The notes under the pieces are model-generated. The model was given only the letters and a program-made list of their open reading frames with translations. It was not told the origin of the DNA and ran no database searches. A program made the position numbers and the translations under genes. Of a stretch of DNA of 33,193 nt, positions 32,394 through 33,193 are shown piece by piece. The stretch's first letter is position 1. Each line of letters opens with the position of its first letter. The DNA comes from Bacteriovorax stolpii. GTDB lineage: Bacteria; Bdellovibrionota; Bacteriovoracia; Bacteriovoracales; Bacteriovoracaceae. The stretch spans positions 1 through 33,193 of the forward strand of contig CAMDQH010000026.1 in the NCBI GenBank assembly GCA_945905815.1. Reading direction: 5' to 3'.

Positions 32394-33193
32394 ATGGCGC
32401 CTTACAAAAAATTCAATAAAGTCACTGTTTCAACCAAAAAAATTGAACTTCCTAAGAAAGTAAAGATTGGTTCTGAGCCAAAGGCAGCGTTCAATTGGTT
32501 TCCTGGACATATGCTAAAAGCGATGCGTGAGATAAAATCTAAGCTTAATATGGTCGATTTGGTAATTGAGATTCGTGATGCCCGGGTTCCCTTGGTTTCT
32601 GGCAATAAGTTTTTAAATGAAAATATTGGCGGTAAAAATCGTCTGATCCTTTTGAATAAAGTGAATCTCGCTGATCCCGTGATGGTAGCGAGATGGCACG
32701 CTTGGTTTACAAAGCAAGGTGATCCGTTTCTTTTTATTAACTGTCTTGATAAATCCTCACACAAACAAATTCTAAGTGCTGCCAGAAAAATCATCGAAAC
32801 GAAACGGCGTGCTTGTAATCCAGATGGAGTGCTTCAGAAAACAAAATTTAAATTAATGATTATAGGCCTTCCTAATACTGGAAAATCGACATTTATTAAT
32901 CAACTCGCCAATCGTAATGCGACTAAAACGGCCGATAAACCGGGTGAGACGCAAGTTCAATTATGGGTTAACGTGGATGAGGATCTAGAACTGTTAGATA
33001 CCCCAGGGGTTATGCCGCCAGAAATTGAAAACGAAGAGCATAGGATTTGGTTGAGTGTGATCAATGCTATTCCTGATGAAATTATTGGTGAAGAAGATCC
33101 TGCGTGCTATTTAGTGAAATATTTCCTAAGACATAAGTCCCAAGCTTTCATGGACCGCTATAAACTTGAAACTTTTGAAATGAGTGTTGATGA
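32394..33193 (+). CDS. rbgA: RbgA/YlqF-type ribosome biogenesis GTPase (5' part)
   Basis: At least 266 residues are seen; the gene runs off the window without a stop. It is a circularly permuted GTPase. A family start (FNWFPGHMLKAMREIK...DLVIEIRDARVPL) comes first, then G4 as LLNKVNLAD, G5 as FINCLDKSS, G1 as GLPNTGKST and G3 as LLDTPGV. RbgA helps mature the large ribosomal subunit. The G4 motif reads NKVN, where the family usually has NKxD; the Asp normally selects guanine. The start ATG follows a distant AAAGG. The reverse-strand frame inside it is a shadow. Confidence 0.9.
   Translation, partial: MAPYKKFNKVTVSTKKIELPKKVKIGSEPKAAFNWFPGHMLKAMREIKSKLNMVDLVIEIRDARVPLVSGNKFLNENIGGKNRLILLNKVNLADPVMVARWHAWFTKQGDPFLFINCLDKSSHKQILSAARKIIETKRRACNPDGVLQKTKFKLMIIGLPNTGKSTFINQLANRNATKTADKPGETQVQLWVNVDEDLELLDTPGVMPPEIENEEHRIWLSVINAIPDEIIGEEDPACYLVKYFLRHKSQAFMDRYKLETFEMSVD

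Noticed and set aside
32402-32794. Minus-strand 130-codon frame
   Set aside because: The plus strand carries clear RbgA GTPase motifs over the same bases; this is a shadow.

Overview
The window is AT-rich, tightly packed bacterial chromosomal DNA. It carries many small secreted or lipoprotein genes, a gingipain-type (C25) protease, an M14 carboxypeptidase, an oomycete-elicitor-type transglutaminase and Gram-negative envelope machinery (TolC-like channel, RND pumps). This mix fits a Gram-negative deltaproteobacterial/Bdellovibrionota-like organism (Bacteriovorax/Peredibacter style), but that assignment is inferred from gene style only. No rRNA, tRNA, CRISPR array or insertion sequence was seen.

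Layout. 1-2450: two small secreted proteins, remains of a broken gene, then truA (minus). 2652-4085: a glutathione S-transferase, a probable structured small RNA with its own promoter and terminator, and a small membrane protein. 4090-6900 (minus): a lipoprotein with an in-frame 24-bp repeat tract, a secreted propeller-like protein, and a yaeQ/SEC-C pair. 6947-9127: an old duplication of a hydrolase/secreted-protein segment. One copy kept the secreted gene, the other kept the hydrolase, and two membrane-protein genes lie between them. 9065-11397 (minus): hydrolase, thiopurine methyltransferase, FMN reductase and an Rrf2 regulator. A (ATCC)8 microsatellite follows in the divergent promoter region before a cyclic-nucleotide-binding-domain gene and an MgtC-like gene. 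12652-15317: M14 carboxypeptidase, a putative toxin-antitoxin pair, and a ChaN-like protein. 15440-18742: a small secreted protein, a C25 protease, a transglutaminase with a Pep-13-like core, and a truncated gene.

19101-27307 is the centrepiece: a six-gene operon with overlapping or nearly touching reading frames. It encodes a STAS-domain protein, a TolC-like channel, a very short periplasmic adaptor, an RND transporter, a PII-like (PG0541-type) protein, and a second RND-shaped protein that has lost the proton-relay aspartates. It looks like a heteromeric, possibly regulated RND exporter, and it is the best candidate here for an undescribed system.

27385-33193: a secreted protein joining a CxxCH haem motif to a Vgb-like propeller, a BASS transporter coupled to an SDR epimerase, a membrane fatty-acid desaturase, and the 5' part of an RbgA/YlqF-type GTPase that runs off the end.
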